Source: Frateuria_A sp051900425
GTDB lineage: Bacteria > Pseudomonadota > Gammaproteobacteria > Xanthomonadales > Rhodanobacteraceae
Length of the DNA: 64,000 nucleotides
NCBI RefSeq assembly: GCF_051900425.1
Contig: NZ_JBHZGK010000001.1
Location: forward strand, 124,001 to 188,000
Direction: 5' to 3'
Shown here: one piece after another, positions 62,693 through 64,000 of the stretch
How positions within the stretch are numbered: position 1 is the first letter of the stretch
How the letters are laid out: each line of letters starts with the position of its first letter
Translations under genes and position numbers: made by a program
The notes under the pieces: model-generated
Told to the model about the DNA's origin: nothing
The model's input: the letters and a program-made list of their open reading frames with translations, nothing else
Databases searched by the model: none

Positions 62693-64000
62693 ATGGACGA
62701 CAACCGCATCCGCAACATCGTCGTCGTGGGCGGCGGCAGTGCCGGCTGGGCCGCGGCGGCGGCGCTGGCCACCTACCTGGGCAAGGGCGCCCGCATCCGC
62801 CTGGTCGAGTCGGAGGAGATCGGCATCGTCGGCGTGGGCGAATCCACCGTGCCGTTCATGAAGACCTTCAACGCCCAGGTGCTGGGGATCCCCGAAGCCG
62901 ACTTCGTCGCGCGGACGCAGGGCACGTTCAAGCTCGGCATCCAGTTCAACGACTGGGCGCGCATCGGCGACAGCTACGTGCACGGCTTCGGCACCATCGG
63001 TCGCTCGCTGGGGCCACTGCCGTTCCACCAGTACTGGCTGAAGTTGTTCCTCGCCGGACGTGCGCCCGACATCGGCGCCTTCTCGCTGCCGACCGTCGCG
63101 GCCCCGCTCGACCGGTTCACCACCGGCGCGGCCGATGCGCCGCCCGGGTCGCCGCTGGCGGACATCGCCTACGGCTACCAGTTCGACGCCGGACGGTATG
63201 CGCGCTACCTGCGCGAGCTGGCCGAGCGCCGCGGCGTGCAACGGATCGAAGGCCGGATCGTCGATGTCGTCCAGCGCGGCGGGGATGGCTTCATCGAGGC
63301 CGTGTTGCTCCAGGGCGGCGAGCGCATCGAGGGCGAGTTGTTCATCGACTGCTCGGGGTTCCGTGGCCTGCTGATCGAGCAGACCCTGAAAACCGGTTAC
63401 GACGACTGGAGCCAATGGCTGCCCTGCGACCGCGCGATGGTCGTGGCGTGCGAAAGCGCCGGGCCGCTGACGCCCTACACGCGCGTGACCGCGCGCGCGG
63501 CGGGCTGGCAGTGGCGTATTCCGCTGCAGCACCGCACGGGCAACGGCTACGTGTATTCCAGCCGGCACATCAGCGACGACGAAGCTGCCGCGAGCCTGCT
63601 CGAAACCCTCGACGGCACGGCGCTGGGCGAGCCGCGACCGCTGCGTTTCACGCCCGGCAGGCGCAGAAAGTTCTGGGAAAAGAACGTCGTCGCCGTCGGC
63701 TTGGCGGGCGGCTTCATGGAGCCGCTCGAATCGACCGCCATCTACCTCGCGCAGTCGGCCATCCAGCGCCTGCTCGGCCTGTTCCCGACGCCGGCGTTCG
63801 ACCCGATGCTGGCCGATCGCTTCAACCGCGAGTCCGCCTTCGAGCACGAACGCGTGCGGGATTTCCTGGTGCTGCACTACCACGCGACCGAACGCAACGA
63901 CACGCCGTTCTGGGACCACTGCCGCACGATGGCCATCCCGGACCCGCTGCGCGAGGCGATCGAGCTGTTCCGGATCGACGGCCGCTATTTCCGCAACGGC
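62693..64000 (+). CDS. Flavin-dependent (tryptophan) halogenase-like protein, 3' end outside window
   Basis: 436 residues are visible. It has an FAD-binding GGGSAGW near residue 13, the conserved GESTVP segment, a catalytic lysine equivalent in TQGTFK (residue 80, matching K79 of PrnA), the GWxWxIP halogenase signature (GWQWRIP), and FMEPLESTAIY with the conserved glutamate. These residues fit an active flavin-dependent halogenase, which uses FADH2 and chloride or bromide to halogenate an aromatic substrate. It follows a TonB-dependent receptor, as many halogenase-like genes in these bacteria do. The true substrate is unlikely to be free tryptophan. Confidence 0.9.
   Translation, partial: MDDNRIRNIVVVGGGSAGWAAAAALATYLGKGARIRLVESEEIGIVGVGESTVPFMKTFNAQVLGIPEADFVARTQGTFKLGIQFNDWARIGDSYVHGFGTIGRSLGPLPFHQYWLKLFLAGRAPDIGAFSLPTVAAPLDRFTTGAADAPPGSPLADIAYGYQFDAGRYARYLRELAERRGVQRIEGRIVDVVQRGGDGFIEAVLLQGGERIEGELFIDCSGFRGLLIEQTLKTGYDDWSQWLPCDRAMVVACESAGPLTPYTRVTARAAGWQWRIPLQHRTGNGYVYSSRHISDDEAAASLLETLDGTALGEPRPLRFTPGRRRKFWEKNVVAVGLAGGFMEPLESTAIYLAQSAIQRLLGLFPTPAFDPMLADRFNRESAFEHERVRDFLVLHYHATERNDTPFWDHCRTMAIPDPLREAIELFRIDGRYFRNG

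Overview
High-GC gammaproteobacterial chromosome, most likely Xanthomonadales and within that Rhodanobacteraceae (Dyella/Rhodanobacter/Luteibacter/Frateuria-like). The grounds are a MetJ repressor with a lysine/alanine-rich tail, a large Xanthomonas/Caulobacter-type TonB-dependent receptor followed by a tryptophan-halogenase-like gene, a GTP-dependent PEP carboxykinase, scattered etfBA/ETF-QO/fadE genes, and a glycan locus lying next to etfA, where Xanthomonas carries its variable LPS locus. Genus is inferred from family resemblance, not from a marker gene. No rRNA, tRNA, CRISPR array or insertion sequence was recognised.

Positions 1-25.7 kb form an accessory surface-glycan and secretion region. 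It opens with the 3' end of a GT2 glycosyltransferase and an unknown protein, then a 1229-residue sulfotransferase/coiled-coil/GT4/GT2 protein. A two-partner secretion pair follows (tpsB 5.7-7.3 kb, tpsA1 7.6-9.2 kb), then a glycosyltransferase-sulfotransferase fusion, an LTA-synthase-like phosphoglycerol transferase with two beta-sandwich-like repeats, and a polytopic GT-C-like membrane protein. A visibly more AT-rich block (16.7-20.8 kb) holds a DUF2304-GT2 fusion, an epimerase, a flippase-like membrane protein and a methyltransferase. Next comes one open frame joining an APS/PAPS reductase (CysH) to a UDP-sulfoquinovose synthase (SqdB): the enzyme that makes sulfite fused to the enzyme that consumes it. 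The region closes with a second, larger tpsA paralogue. Together the genes suggest a cell surface carrying sulfated and sulfoquinovose-containing glycans.

Positions 25.7-34.3 kb mix electron transfer flavoprotein genes (etfA, etfB, ETF-QO) with galE and two large glycosyltransferases (WbsX/RgpF type and GT2-GT4 type).

Positions 34.4-59 kb are mostly housekeeping: an amidase, an AlkB-like dioxygenase, gcvT and gcvH, metJ with a histone-H1-like tail, tonB, a serine hydrolase, a TLC/MFS-type carrier, a CBS protein, a DPM-type GT2 next to mtgA, hslO, a GAF-GAF-GGDEF-EAL protein, a predicted outer-membrane protein, an ECF sigma/anti-sigma-like/DUF4097-like operon, pckG, and a TetR gene divergent from an alpha/beta hydrolase-fadE operon. 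ETF, ETF-QO and FadE are functionally linked in fatty-acid beta-oxidation.

Positions 59.0-64.0 kb start a nutrient-uptake locus: a palindromic operator candidate, a TonB-dependent receptor and a flavin-dependent halogenase-like gene cut by the window end.
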